A DNA stretch of 64,000 bases from Tethya wilhelma (lineage: Eukaryota > Porifera > Demospongiae > Tethyida > Tethyidae). The stretch spans positions 685,475 to 749,474 of the forward strand of contig CAXIPT010000010.1 in assembly GCA_964030475.1 (NCBI GenBank). Reading direction: 5' to 3'. The notes beneath the pieces are model-generated. The model worked only from the letters and a program-made list of their open reading frames with translations, ran no database searches and was not told the DNA's origin. Below are positions 10,816 to 22,925 of the stretch, piece by piece. Both the position numbers and the translations under genes were made by a program. Position 1 is the stretch's first letter; each line of letters begins with the position of its first letter.

Positions 10816-12144
10816 TTAATGATCTGGACATCCATAAAAGGTCCTGAGTTGCCTCTTGTCCCAGTAGCTGAAGTCCCCACTTGGATGCTGAGCTCCCATC
10901 TCATCGATTGGTGTTGTAGCAGTGTCCAATGGTTCCATAGTATTGAGACCCGAAGTAGTTGAACTTGCCCATGATGGGTAGTGCATGATGGACCTTATAT
11001 CATAAGAGTACCCCTGATCATTGAAATCTGTCCTGAGGAGCTTTTTGAAAGCAGTGTTTGTTTTTCCACCTGAATAGTTAAAATAAAACATTGTAAATAA
11101 CTCTCCTTATATTTCATTATAATTCAATTTTTTCCCCGTATTCTGAATGCAGAGGGTTTTGCACATGCATCACTATGACAATTCTCTGTATCAGTCGATC
11201 CAGATCACTGATAATTATGTTTTTTAATGGCATTATCACCAAAGTTGAAATCTGTTATTGTATTATAACTTTGAAATATTTACCATTAACGTTGCTCCAA
11301 ATGACTTTGACATAATTGTCACGGTCATATCGCTGATGTTCATGTTGCCTTCCAAGTGCATGCATCATCTCATGCATAACAACCATTGTGTCATCACAAC
11401 CAGAAGTTACATAGATAATTTGCTTTCCTCCTTGTTTTCCAAGAGGTGATGAACAGCTACGTATACAGAACGAAGACATAAATTTGATAAAGTTTGTTTA
11501 TCATGTAGTTCATTGATCTCATAATCATTAATTTGTAGCTTCATTTACCTGGTTCCAGATTTAAATTGCACGTAATCGGTATCAGTTGCTGTTTTTGGAG
11601 AAAACTTAACACAGGTTTCAGGAAATGCATCATCATATTTTTTAATTGCTGCTTTAATACTATTCTTCCGTGTGTCAGCTGCATAATCATAATCATGAAC
11701 TTCTACTTAATGGTATAATATATACTTAATCAAACAATGAATGTTCATGGTATAGCAAACACTTACACAGAGATGAATCTATTTCATATGGCACCTTTCC
11801 TTTAGGCCATTTCTTGGTTTTCTCCAGCACCCAGAGTTCCATTTCAGCCTCATCATCTTCTTGAGTATTTGCAACATTTATCACTCTAAGTTGATCCTTC
11901 CTAACTAGCATGTCACCAAATCGTATCATGCCATCATCGTTGTCCTGTTCATCAGCAAATGGAGGCTCAGCTAGAACTTGCTGATTAGCAAAGGGGGGCT
12001 CATACGCTGTTTAGGTTTTGTCAAAAAATACCAGAAATTTATCTAAAGCTACTGAAACTTAATTGAGAGGTGAAGCTGAATACCTTCAATTCCACGAGCC
12101 AGTGCCACAATTAGCACTAACAAATTCAATCCTTGAGAGTACAT
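10816..12144 (-). CDS. Astacin-family zinc metalloprotease, five exons
   Basis: Exons on the minus strand: 12084-12144, 11767-12006, 11549-11678, 11284-11456 and 10816-11069. All introns are GT-AG and phases agree, giving 285 residues. Residues 1-20 are a signal peptide. The short prodomain has a twice-occurring EPPFA(N/D) and the aspartate-switch motif FGD (50-52), whose Asp caps the zinc in the zymogen. The catalytic domain has the zinc site HEMMHALGRQHEHQR (His172, Glu173, His176, His182) and the Met-turn SIMHY (228-232) with Tyr232. The protein ends in FYGCPDH right after the protease domain, with no EGF, CUB or MAM module. Family role: secreted endopeptidase for matrix processing or digestion. 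Every key residue is present. Confidence 0.93.
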
Positions 12145-14800
12145 CCTCTTCAGTTGTAAGTTTGCCAACAGTGATTGTGAGATTTTAGCAGTAATATAAA
12201 TTTAGTCACCCAAAGAGAACCACTCAGATATTCAGATTGAATACGTAGTGAACTCAATTCTGACTACATAAACTGAAAAAGATCATCTGTGCAAATACTT
12301 TTATAGCTGCGGCCTAGCTAACACTTGAGCTGACAGCAGAGGGGTAGGAGAAAAAGGAGTAAATTTCCTTCTCCCCTTGGGTTGCTAGCAAGTGATTTAT
12401 GCAGATACCAGGTGCATATCTATACTTAATAATGCACCAGGATGCAACCCAGAAGATGGATCTCTCTGGACCCCTTGAGAAAGATTGCCCCCCATCCATG
12501 TGGTTACCCCTCTGGAGTGTTTGACCCTTTATTGCTTAGCATGAGGCATGTAATTGTGATGTAAATGTTTTATGTAGTTTAGCATGGATTGTATGTCCTG
12601 CCATGCTTTAGGAATGCAATTATTGGTTTTAGCATAATGTCACGTCATTTTATGTAGATGCAATTGTGTTCAGTTGAGCATTAATTCGTAGTTCAATAGC
12701 AAGAGTTCAAGCTCTAGTGTTCTAGTGACCTGTTATGTATAAGAGTAATACAATAAATGCAAAGGCAAAGAAGTCTCCTACACTAGAGAAAATCATCGAC
12801 AATTCACAATCACAGGCTGTCAACACCTAGAGCTTTTGTGCTCTACATTAACTTGATCTGGTACAGTTAGCTAATGGCCTGTAGTCGTGAGTTTCTATGT
12901 GTTTGGAGGTGTATTATAATAGTACTTATTATTATCAATGATTATAATCATGCACAATCAACATGAGTGCATCGATTGTCAAAATGCATTAGTAGGTGAG
13001 TGTGAGGCAATTGACTGGATATAAATATATTATTATTATATTATTATATTATTATCAAGTATAATAAAGGTGATGCATGCATATGGCCCATGCACAAAAA
13101 AGAACTATATAACAATCTACGATACCAGTTAAAATGACTACAATAATTATAAGCATGCCACACAAATTCTCACATACCAGTCCTGATAGTATCACATAAA
13201 TTGGCAAAGTGTATGCTTGTGTTATGCTAGAGGAGGTAGAATTAAAGCATCAAAATAATACAGAATTCCAAAGCAGACAAAATTGTCATGATTGTTAAAT
13301 CAATTGTCAAGTACAAAATATCGAACAATATCATGAGACATTTACAAAATCATGGGCAAATCAAGCAAGTTCATGGTCAAACCTGCAAATTTCAATTTGT
13401 AGTTAAAATCTCATGAATTACGATAACATGCATGGCTGGGGAAATTCTAGAGCATATATAATATTATGACCTTTGACCCTATTATGTATTAATCTGAGTC
13501 AAGTCTGAACATACTGCACGTTAGAGTACTCATCTGGAGGATAAATTGGCTAGGCTAAAAAGAGCTGCTATTTTATGAAACTAATTACATATTGTAAAGT
13601 GGGTGCATGGTAGATCAATTTACTCCACAGTAAGCGGTTGGCATTAGTACAAAAAAGTATCTGTACACTTATTACTTGTTAGTGGCAGTCTGAATTTTCC
13701 AATTTATTCACTCTAACAAGCATTTGACTAATTGAAGTGGATATCAATGGAGAATATAACCATAAAATTTGGATTGAACAAGCATTAATTTGTTTTCCCC
13801 CTATGATTCTCTGCATATTTGAACATCCATAAGTGTGTATGACTTTAGCGACAAGCTAGCTTATCTGAGCATTTTATAACAATCTAACATTTTTGGTTAG
13901 ATGGATGCACACTTTCTAGAGTACTAGACAACAAGCAAATTAGCCTATTCCATCACCATTACCAAAGATTAAATTAACATACTACCTTAAGAAAGTGAAC
14001 AATATTTAAAGAATTATTCCTATGTGCAACAGTGGAGTAGATTCAACATAATTTTCCCCAAAGAAAACGTTTCCTCAGATGCCAGAGATTTTCTTGTTTG
14101 TATTTTACTTCACTGATTCACTGATGTTATGTTATTTTTGAGGATAGACTTCCATTCCCATAAAATTCTTCCTGTAAAAATATGCCAAATACACCCTCTT
14201 TGTATTTATCCTTTTTTTGATTCTACTTTTTTTTTTACAATTCTGCATGCTGTGTAATTTTTTCAGCACAGATAGAAAATAAATGAAAAGGCACCAAGGT
14301 GCTTAACCCTTGGTGCTCCAATACATTGCCACACATGACAATCTAGCTACCAGTATGATGAACAGTGGACCCAGCAGAGGATACTAGCTACAACTACAAT
14401 TATAACCATGAATGCTCCGGAGGACCCGGGCGGGAGGCTGGCACTGGCAGCCTGACCAGCTACACAGAGAATATTTGGTCACTAACAATGATTTGATTAT
14501 CTATATTATGTTAACTACAAAGATATAATCAGAGTACTAGCGCTAACTAGCTGGCAAGTTCACATAACACTGACTGTTGACTCTGCATGTGATTGTTGAT
14601 CAGCCTATCATCAGCTCTGTCATGGCTTTGATTCATTAAAAACATGTTTATAATAAGCCAAAACAGCATAATTAATAAGAGTATAGTATTGTTACTTGCT
14701 ACAAAGTAAGTTTGTTGCCCCTCAACTCCTCCTGCATACTTCTGCCAAGGGCATTTTTGTCTGAATTCCAAATAACGCACACAAAGAAATGTGCGTGATT
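12145..14800. other. Long gene-free stretch
   Basis: AT-rich DNA upstream of the astacin gene. It holds a TATTATTATATTATTATATT-type microsatellite at about 13024-13060. At 12310-12530 there is a GC-richer patch with AGGGGTAGGAG and GGGGGGC blocks that may be an old transposon end. I see no exon, RNA gene or conserved motif. Confidence 0.4.
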
Positions 14801-14804
14801 AGCA

Positions 14805-15022
14805 GGTGTGGCCTCAAAGCTTAGCATTTTGAGATGCTGAAAAGCCTCAGATCTAAGAAACTACAAGGTTTTGTTGAATGTTACGAGTGATTTATTTAGA
14901 TAATATCGATTAGTTTATCTTGGTATGCCGGCTTTGAAGACTGGCATGGGCCTTCTGTTCTTGAGATATAGAGTGGACAAAAAATCTGCCAGACAGACTT
15001 ACAAAACGACTACCGTAACCCT
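14805..15022. repeat. SINE-like repeat family D with CAGA tail
   Basis: Shares an ordered set of blocks with 56495-56705 and 61315-61510: GTGGYCTCRAAGCT, a GCGCAAAAGCCTCA-like block, ATCTAAGAAACTACA, then CAGACAGAC followed by ACAAAACGACTACC. The common 3' end and short length fit a SINE. No pol III box pair was convincing. Confidence 0.5.
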
Positions 15023-17240
15023 TGCTGTGCATGCGTGCATGCACCAAGGGTAAATAAGAATTGTTCCCATGAGAGTGTTGTAAGTTTTATGTATCTTAAT
15101 TGTTCCACTTGTCAAGCATGTATTAATTAGTCTTCCTATTGATGTATCTGATTGTTTGTAATGGTTCCTATCCATGCATGTGTTTAAATTCTTCCTTTTT
15201 TCACACGTAATGCATTTTCGATGTATCTTACTCTTGTCATGCACACATAATGCATTGTTTCTGTTATATATGCAATTCTTGAAGTGATTTGTGTCTGTTC
15301 CTTTCCTTCACATGCTGTAAATTTTTTATCATATGTATACATATACAATCAAGTAAAATGTAACCGTATCCATTTATTCAACTCTTTTCCCCATGCAACT
15401 ATCACAGCATTCTCTGAGTCAGACAATAGCTAGCTACATTGTGATGTTACATGTATGCATCTCAGCTAGTGCACGTAGCTATAACTTATGGCAATTTTGG
15501 CACTGAAATACTCAGGCTTCAAACAGTTTTGTAGTCCTGAGTAAAATTTCGAGAAACTCTGTGGAGGCCACTACGGTAGTACTGGGTATACAGGAATGGT
15601 ACGGATGGCCCATTAGCGCAATACAAATATTCACGCGAATAACTTTGCAAAAACTGAGCACTTAATTAGCACTAAAAGGCTTCTTGAAGCTCTTTCTCTT
15701 TCTAATGAGCCCAAAAATTTGGCCTACTAGAGTAAAGAACACAAATATGCCAAACCTCCAATTTTCTCCATCTTCTTTTTCTATCTTGTCTCAAATTTTC
15801 TCAGAGACTATTCACTTTTAGAAGCTGATTCTTGAACGAACGAACTTGTTTATTCCGGGTCAGTTGCTTTTGCCATCGATTTTTAGCGCCTCTCATTGAG
15901 TAGCTAGATACAAGGCAAAAAGCACCTCCTCCATATGGCCGCCATTAATTTCTACACTCATGCATAATTCATTAGCTTCTAAAAGATTCGAATTGACAAC
16001 CCTTTCCACACACAAAAGTGTGCATTATTTGGAATTAAATACACTGAAGTCTATACCTGGTTGGTTGCTCTTCTTAAGAGGTGAATTAGGACTTTATCAT
16101 AACCGAGGGGCCCGCAACGGTGCAAAATTCTGTACAAGATTTCAAAATTTAATGATTTCTGATTGATTTCCTTGATTTCAGTTTGATTCTTGATTTCAGT
16201 ATTCTGGGTGATTTCTATCTGTGATTTTGACTGTTTTCGGGTGATTTCTATGATTTCTAGACAACTACGAAGATTTCCTGTGATTTCTAGCAAATTTCCT
16301 ATGACTGTTACTGGTGTCTGCCACAGCTAAAATTGTTTCTGATGGATTGACATAGCCCCATGCATTTATAACTATCTTTCCACTTCTAGGCCTATGCTAG
16401 CCTACAAACTTTCATAAAACTCAGTGAAAGATTTATAATACCTAATAATACAATATAGATAGGCCTATTCTAAAACACAAGTTTTCATTGATTTGAGGGA
16501 AGTTACTACCAATAACCATTCAGTTTATTATATTTTCTATGGTATAAATTTGGTCTCCTCTCCACACAGCTGAGCTTGTAAGGACACAACTCAAAAGTAT
16601 CCAAAATTGAAATCCAAAATCCAAAATTGAAGCGATCCCAGGCTGGACTCAATGCTCTTAATGATCAAATTTGTGTAGCTACCTGACTATAATTCCTGAA
16701 GCTTAGTTATGAGCTCAAAGATTTGCTCGAAGAGAGCCAGCCTGCGAGAAACTTCATTCTTCAACTAGAAGCTCACATAGTTTTCGTGTGACATAAATAG
16801 GTGGAGATAGGGGCGTGTCTTCATCTTTCGGCTGATTTCCAGGTTGATTTCTCTTGATTTCACTGCGATTTCTATGTGATTTCTGTTGATTTCTTGTGAT
16901 TTCTGGGCAAAGCGTACGAGATTTCTGGCGTTGCGGGCCCCTCGATCATAACATAATTATAGAAAGGCAAGTAAAATCTTATGATACTCCAAATGACTGA
17001 GATGTGTGTTTTACTTCAATATATCAAGCAAGCTACACAACTTCCCAGCTCAGCAGCCCGCCGCTGGCTCAGTGGTCTGGCTTGTCAGACTACTAGCTCA
17101 GTAGCTAGGTACACAAATGTAATTTGTAGAATTATGGGAAAATGAGAACAAACAAGGAAAAAAACATTGGAAATGCAGGAATGGCTGAATTAATCGTAAA
17201 AAGAATGCAAACAAGATGGAATGGCTGTTAGAGTGTGTAA
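14887..17240 (+). repeat. Copy 1 of a long duplicated segment
   Basis: Matches 33664-34545, 35750-36060 and 38770-38970 in order, with nearly identical sequence from TTATTTAGATAATATCG at 14888 onward. Copy 1 carries the hAT-like element at 16104-16944, which copy 2 lacks. Copy 2 carries family-A material and the TTAA element, which copy 1 lacks. No protein-coding content was recognised. It may be a large non-autonomous transposon or a segmental duplication. Confidence 0.7.
16104..16944. mobile_element. Non-autonomous hAT-like element with TGATTTC arrays
   Basis: Terminal inverted repeats are CGAGGGGCCCGCAACG at the left and its exact complement at the right. The 8-bp target duplication ATCATAAC flanks it at 16096-16103 and 16945-16952. 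The duplicated segment at about 36048 carries a single ATCATAAC, an empty site. Both subterminal regions (16140-16300 and 16830-16930) are strings of TGATTTC units at 8-20 bp spacing. The 8-bp duplication indicates hAT. No transposase frame is present. Confidence 0.9.
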
Positions 17241-17265
17241 GGAATTCCTCCTCCAGATCCTGAGC

Positions 17266-17470
17266 AAACTCGTCGACACTCTTACCTCCTTGCTGTTTAC
17301 ACCGTATCAGCTCACTATTAGAGCTGACACTATAGTGCTTCTGTCTCTACAGGGTTGAGACGTCCCTAAAAAGCATAAGTAGCCTCTTTAGAAGCACTAG
17401 TGTCAGCTCTGATAGTGAGCTGATATGGTGTAAACAGCAAGGAGGTAAGAGTGTCGACGAGTTTGCTGCC
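17266..17470. repeat. Inverted repeat around a gag remnant end
   Basis: About 80 bp at 17266-17345 (ACTCGTCGACACTCTTACC ... GAGCTGACACTA) reappears in reverse complement at 17392-17470, with about 45 bp between the arms. The right arm is the natural continuation of the gag frame, so the left arm is a folded-back copy of it. Confidence 0.75.
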
Positions 17471-17949
17471 CGACCTGTGAGATGAATCTCAAACTGTAGC
17501 AGCCTTTTTTTCGCTCCTTCCAGTTCTGCAGTTCTGCATGCTTCTCTAGTTTCACCGCCCAATGTCTTCTAAAGGCATCAACATCATGCTGAACTTCACC
17601 ATTAAACTTCGGCAAAGCAGGTAGCAGCCATGCTCCCCTTGGTCCACCACCCCACCTCCTAAGCCTGGGCCACCTACCCCCCTTGGTTGTAGCTAATGAC
17701 TCCCCATCCGCTACTGACTCTTTCTCACTCACACCAGGAGAGGCTTTTAACTTAGACTCTCCCAATCTCTGTTGCCACTTGGCTTTTAAATCTTCCTTAA
17801 AGGCTTCCATAGTCTCCAGGAATTTGCCCTCTATTTCCCTCTTCATCTCATCTACTTTTCATTGTGCACTATCCATAGCCTCTAATGCTTCCTCCTTAGC
17901 ATTAATGACCTCGCTCACCTCCATACTACTTCTCACCATGTGCGCCTAA
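17347..17949 (-). pseudogene. LTR-retrotransposon gag remnant (Ty3/gypsy type)
   Basis: Minus-strand translation starts MVRSSMEVSEVINAKEE near 17949, hits a TGA near 17870, then continues through a coiled, charged stretch to ALPKFNGEVQHDVDAF and KLEKHAELQNWK. These match the N-terminal gag pattern of gypsy-type elements. A frameshift near 17510 moves the homology (LLQFEIHLTGRAA) to another frame. No protease, reverse transcriptase or LTR is nearby. The remnant is dead. Confidence 0.65.
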
Positions 17950-18107
17950 TATTAACTTCATTACATGGTCAGTATTGCTAGATATCCATTAGTGCTACCA
18001 GTTTGTGTAAAAATCTAGACAGAAAAGTTAATTTTTTGTCTTTTGGAAGTTCAAAATTTCCCTAGCAACGCAGTACGTGGGCATGTCTGACCATGTACCC
18101 TTAACCC
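17950..18107 (+). repeat. 3' end fragment of the TTAA element family
   Basis: GCTAGATATC...TTAGTGCTA, TGTGTAAAAATCT, ACAGAAAAGTT and CCCTAGCAACGC, ending in GTACCCTTAA, correspond block by block to the right end of the 2-kb element at 36198-38207. Its left end is not present here. Confidence 0.7.
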
Positions 18108-18237
18108 TATACTTTGCATTGAGAATATTTTTAAAATACTGGTTGATATGCAATGTGATATATGATTATATCCTGGAACATGAAACATTTAAGTGCTAAT
18201 TTCCAGTGATTTCACATAGACTATTAAACTTTTAGAA

Positions 18238-18996
18238 CCGGCGTAAACCGCTAAGTTTATCCAACTCAGTTTGTTATCTATACTTGGACAGATGGTCAGA
18301 TGGTCAGATGGTTATGGTCAGTCTCTTTTTTGTCTCCTAAATTGCTAGACCAGAAGCTAAGAAAAGATATATGTCTATTATGTAAACAGCAGAACAAGAC
18401 CTGTCATTGCTAGAAATTAAACACTGCGATGCTTAACTAATTCCGAGAGAAGTAAGGCTATGTTTAAGAGATCTTTTGTAGACAATGTGGTGGTGGTGGT
18501 GGTGGTGTTGGTGGTGATGGCAAACCAAAGTAAACTTTGTGGCATATCGTAATCGACCATGTTTCAAAAGTAAGTAAGGCTTTTCGCCTCAATATGAACT
18601 ACTCTCAGGCCAACTTGGGCGATTAAACTGTAGCTTTTAAGCATGGAAAGACAGCCTTTTGACTTTTGGGCCTAGGTAGATAGTATAGGTTTTACTTAGA
18701 TGGTCTTCGCCCGGATGTCTGGATTTGAGATGATCTTTACAGGGAATGTGACCTTTGAAGCGTAGCAAGGGATACCATGACTTATTGTACCCCTAGTTAT
18801 AATTTTAGTACGTAACTTTCACATAATTAGAACAGCCATTTTATATAGAGCCTGAGTCAATGGGAAAATTAAAACCAAGCTAAAAATGACTAAAATGACT
18901 GTCTTGAGGAGATGCAAGCATCTTCTGGCACAATAAAGTAACTAATACTTTACCAATTTTGTATTGGATCTCAGTCAAGCCAATTGTATATTCATA
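18238..18996. repeat. Repeat family C, copy 1, with (GTG)n
   Basis: This segment recurs in inverted orientation at 40941-41775, including the triplet-rich GGTGGTGGTGGT tract (18488-18520), the thrice-repeated CAGATGGT and the end CCGGCGTAAACC. The second copy has a 222-bp insertion and lacks about 155 bp present here (about 18780-18930). No transposase was recognised. Confidence 0.75.
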
Positions 18997-19095
18997 AGGG
19001 TGCATGGGCCCTAGGAAACACTCCTCAGAGATGATTGGGAATCTGACAAATGCAAGTAAAACAGTATACCACAGACCATTAAATGTAATGGCCAA
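18880..19095 (-). other. Exon-like open frame of unknown kind
   Basis: The minus strand reads MAITFNGLWYTVLLAF through PIISEECFLGP and IGLTEIQYKIG, followed by a consensus-like donor (GGTAAAG). The last part, IGLTEIQYKIG plus donor, recurs in the repeat copy at about 40945-40980. I do not recognise the protein. It may be a captured exon carried by repeat family C or a chance frame. Confidence 0.25.
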
Positions 19096-19492
19096 AGGTT
19101 ACTAAAGCAGCACTGCATGCCTGAACTTCAGCTCAACCTCATATTTTACCTGGAGCCATACATTTATAATTACCTGTCTCTAATTATTTTACAACTATAT
19201 CTCACCACAACAATAGTATAGTTCAAGAATGGAGTAGCTTAAAGTCTAAATGATTTCAATAGTTGCATGGATTCACACCTGGCATAACAGCTGGAATGCA
19301 TACGTATGGTGTGATAAAACCTGCTGGTATATAAACCATACTAGTGAGTCATGCGTATATAAATACAATCATTACATGAACAAATAGCGATAATAATGTC
19401 TGCCAATGCATAATAGCAGTTTGGTATTATATAATAATACCGTGCTAGCTTAATCAACATAAGGATAAAGTATGCTGGTATCTAATTAAAAT

Positions 19493-21757
19493 TCATAGTG
19501 GAGAAATGTTTCCAAATAGGTCACGTGGATGCCCACATGATTCATTACATGGATATTCACAGTCAATAACTTTAGTCTTATTGCTTCTTTTGAAGTACCA
19601 GTCGGCAAAAGTCTCCCTGGGTAACTGACCATCAACTCTCACTGCATACCATGAATCATCTAGACTCTGGCAATGACGCAAGCAAGAGTCAAAATATCAT
19701 GAGACCAAAACCTTCACGAGATTCAATGTCTGCTGTTGTATTGAAAAAGTCCTGCATGTGGAATAATCAATAATTATAACATATAAATTTACATACTATT
19801 TTTGTACAAAAAAATCCAGAAATTTTTAAATATTATTATAGCAATGGTACAAACTCTAAATGCACTGGAGCTGAGTAACACACAGTTTTGTACATCACAA
19901 AAATTAAACAATTTGTGCAAAAAATTCAGATTATTGGTGTGGATTCATTGAGTGCAAGTGAACTATAGTCATCGATCTGGCTGTTATGGCCAAGCATAGA
20001 CTTCAACTGTATCTCTAATTGTACGATAGTTAGTGTTCACTTCAAAGGCATCACCTAGTTTATATTAGCCATGACATTGTACACTGTCTAGGAGATGTTG
20101 AGTGTTCTAAGGTGCATGAGTTCATATACTCTAGGTAGTGTATGAATTTATGGCTTGACTATATGGTACACACCATTTGTACTATAAGGTTTTAGTGTGT
20201 ATGCATTGTAGCCTTTGTGCAGCTATATGTCTGCTTGAGGGAATACATATAGCTGCCCTCAGATTACAATAACCATGCACACAAAAGCCTATTATAGTAC
20301 AACCGTAGTATATAATGTACTTGGTCTGTTTGGGCATGAATAGAAAGCACAAAATCTCACCAAGATCAGCATTTCCATTCCCAAAAATATATCCGCTATC
20401 TAGTACAAGGCTCAAAATGGGTCCTCTGTCATGCAATAAATGATGAACACAAGATTCGCAGTTCAATGGGCCATGAACTGATAAAACATCACCAACTACT
20501 TGAGTGGACAAATGGTACCTGTTATTGTATTATATTTTCAGCTCAACTAGTATGAACAGTTGCATACACCCATACACGCTTACATATGTACCTCGTGTAT
20601 GGTTGGCAAAATGTCATCAAGGTTTTGGCAGATGGATGGAATAAAGCATGAAGGAAAATCAGCAAGTGTTGATGTATCATAAATTGAGTTGTAAAAGAAC
20701 ATAGTTGTGGTTACATGAGGCACAGCATATTCTGCTATGTAGCATCTCCATTCTTCATTGTTGGGTTTAAATTCTTGGACACAGTCCACGTCTAGTCCTC
20801 CAGATGAATTATGGATGGTATAAGCTAAAGAAATCCATCACATAATTATATTTTTATAGCATTATTATTATTGTGGAATACTTACCTCCTACAGAAACTG
20901 CCTGATTACTAGGTGTACCAGCATATATCCTGTTTTACAATAATGTCTATAATGCAACATACATATTAAATATTTCAAATCTTGTGGCTTACCCAGCATC
21001 TGCCATAGCAACATACTTCACAGAAGGTGACAGTAGAGATTGAACATAGTCAGCATGAATGAAAGTAGACACACCCCCAGCAGAGCATCCTGTAAGAATA
21101 ACATCAGTGGCCCTCTCCATCCCCATGGCTAGAAGAGCCTCAAACACTGCTTCCCTTATTTGAAGGCCTCTGAAGTAAATTTTTCTGTCACCAATGACAA
21201 GAGGATCCTCCCTTTGAAATAGTTGATAGTACATATGATGCTATTGGTCAAAAAATTAATGGTATTGCATGTTTACCGGTATCCTGTAAATGATCCTCCA
21301 TCACAATAATGCACAAATGCCATGTTCCAGTTGTAAAAGTCAGGATTGAAATGTTGAATATTTGACAATATTCCGGCTTGAGAAAATGTAAATATTTTAG
21401 GGAGTCTAAGAGCTCTTGTTGATCCTAAATAGTCCAAACTTCGTTCAGCACAACCAGTTTCACTAGAACACCAACCACCCCCTTCAAGATGAACAATCCA
21501 TTTTGATCGATCATTACCAAAACCTAAATGTGTAATATTAGTATAATTGCCATTATTGCTTAAAGTTGTATATATACTCCTTACCAGGTCTGTAGTAGAA
21601 TCCAGGTGGAGACCCATCCAAACAGACTGCTCCATGTTTTAGCTGGAGCATCATCCAACAACACAAGTTTCATAGGTCTCCTGATAGATTGAGAAACACA
21701 GTAACCAAAAGAGTTTAGAGCCAAGATGGTGAGAACAGTATTTTGATAAAAACACAT
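19493..21757 (-). pseudogene. Pectin-acetylesterase/Notum-like hydrolase, frameshifted copy
   Basis: Exons equivalent to the intact gene at 57226-58958 lie at 21585-21757, 21277-21523, 20993-21211, 20886-20929, 20592-20824 and 19493-19751, all with GT-AG borders. The oxyanion motif GGGWC, the nucleophile motif GCSAGG, the NSIYD acid motif and RHCQSLDD are all readable. Two lesions break it. An extra A in a run at 21637-21640 shifts the frame just after the signal peptide, and a 4-nt insertion in the last exon (near 19700) causes an early stop before the catalytic His. The remaining similarity to the intact copy is high, so the decay is recent, unless the first indel is a sequencing error. Confidence 0.88.
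20361..20518 (-). other. Unexplained exon-like segment inside the acetylesterase last intron
   Basis: A 158-nt open stretch with an AG acceptor just upstream and GTGAGAT donor just downstream. It reads YHLSTQVVGDVLSVHG ... DSGYIFGNGNADL. It is not in frame with the preceding acetylesterase exon and has no counterpart in the intact paralogue. It may be an exon of another gene or of a transposon. Not recognised. Confidence 0.3.
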
Positions 21758-21779
21758 TCTTGCTAGTTATTCAGTAATG

Positions 21780-22362
21780 ACCAAGTTGATCTTAATATAA
21801 AGTTGAGTCTTACAGTTCTGCATAACTCTAGTTCTGGTAAACCTTTGTAGTAGGGAAACCAGAAATTATGTCAGATTCTGTCAAGTAAATCTAAAAATAG
21901 CATAAGTATAGTAATTAATGATGTCATTTGCAGTCACTGACTAGCAAAAGTACCACTATATTATAAATGTTATGGGCCTAACAATTACATCTGAAGGAAA
22001 GTTGATAAGTACTATTGTAACTATCATGCTAATCAACAAAAATTACTTGTCAATTTAATTCAAGCAGAATACATTGAATTGATGTAGACCACACATAATT
22101 GTCATGCAGGAGCCTTAATGCTAAAACTTAATACATACGAAAGCACTAACAGGGCCTGCACTTAATACATACGAAAGCACTAACAGGGCCTGCACTCTAG
22201 CTGGCTTCACCAGTACCCTGGATGCCTAACCATAGTGGAAAAGACAACTAGCTGGCCATGGGCTGGATGGTTCTATTTTCGAATTCTTGCCATTCTTATC
22301 ACTCAGCTAAATAAAGCATAGCAGGCAGGATTTGATTACTGGCCAAGATTTGGGCACAAAAA
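21780..22362. other. Intergenic with a perfect 34-bp tandem duplication
   Basis: Two exact adjacent copies of a 34-bp unit (starting ACTTAATACATACG, ending GGGCCTGC) occupy 22126-22159 and 22160-22193. The rest of the stretch shows nothing recognisable. Confidence 0.6.
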
Positions 22363-22925
22363 TGTAGTCATGTGCAGAAATTGAGACCATTCCTTGTTCC
22401 AATACTTTTACAGCATTGCCCATTCCTACACTGCTTATTTTGTTTGAAATTTTTACTACTTGTTCCTTCACTCTTTCTAACACCACAGTAAGGAGACTGC
22501 ATGTTAGAGACTGGTTAGTCCGTATACAAAAAGCTTAATTGAGTAATCTGAGTCAGTAGCAGCTGCCGCTTTTCTGCAAGAGCAGCTAATGCGCATGCAC
22601 ATGAAATGCCATGCGGATAAATAATGACCAACCTTCAAACTCTATTTAGAAGATGGCTACATTGAAGCACATGAATAAGTTTTAAAGGTTTTAGTATTTG
22701 TTTGATGGAAATGAGTATTTAGGAATGTAGTACATATGAAAAGAACTTACTCTGGGCTGTCAAAGTTGGTTCAACACGTTCTGGTTCTCTGGAAATGCTT
22801 TTCAAGTAAGTAAGTTAGGAAGTACCTACATACATACATTAGAAAACAAAAATGTCCCTTCCTACTAGTGCTCTCTTTGAGTGCTGAGGAAAGTTTCTGT
22901 AATTGTTAGGCCTTGCATGCAATTG
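22363..22925 (-). repeat. Repeat family A, inverted partial copy
   Basis: The B unit (22363-22466) is followed by the family-A body in reverse: ACTGGTTAGTC, TAATGCGCATGCACAT, GCTGTCAAAGTTGG, AAGTTAGGAAGTA and GGCCTTGCATGCAATT. It ends before the hairpin head, so the copy is truncated at the head side. Confidence 0.8.

Noticed and set aside
16051..16293. Minus-strand frame rich in E, I, T and K
   Set aside because: It is a translation of the TGATTTC heptamer string in the hAT-like element.
16140..16930. Regularly recurring TGATTTC looked at first like a CRISPR-type array
   Set aside because: Units are 7 bp, spacing is irregular, the host is eukaryotic, and inverted ends with an 8-bp duplication identify a transposon.
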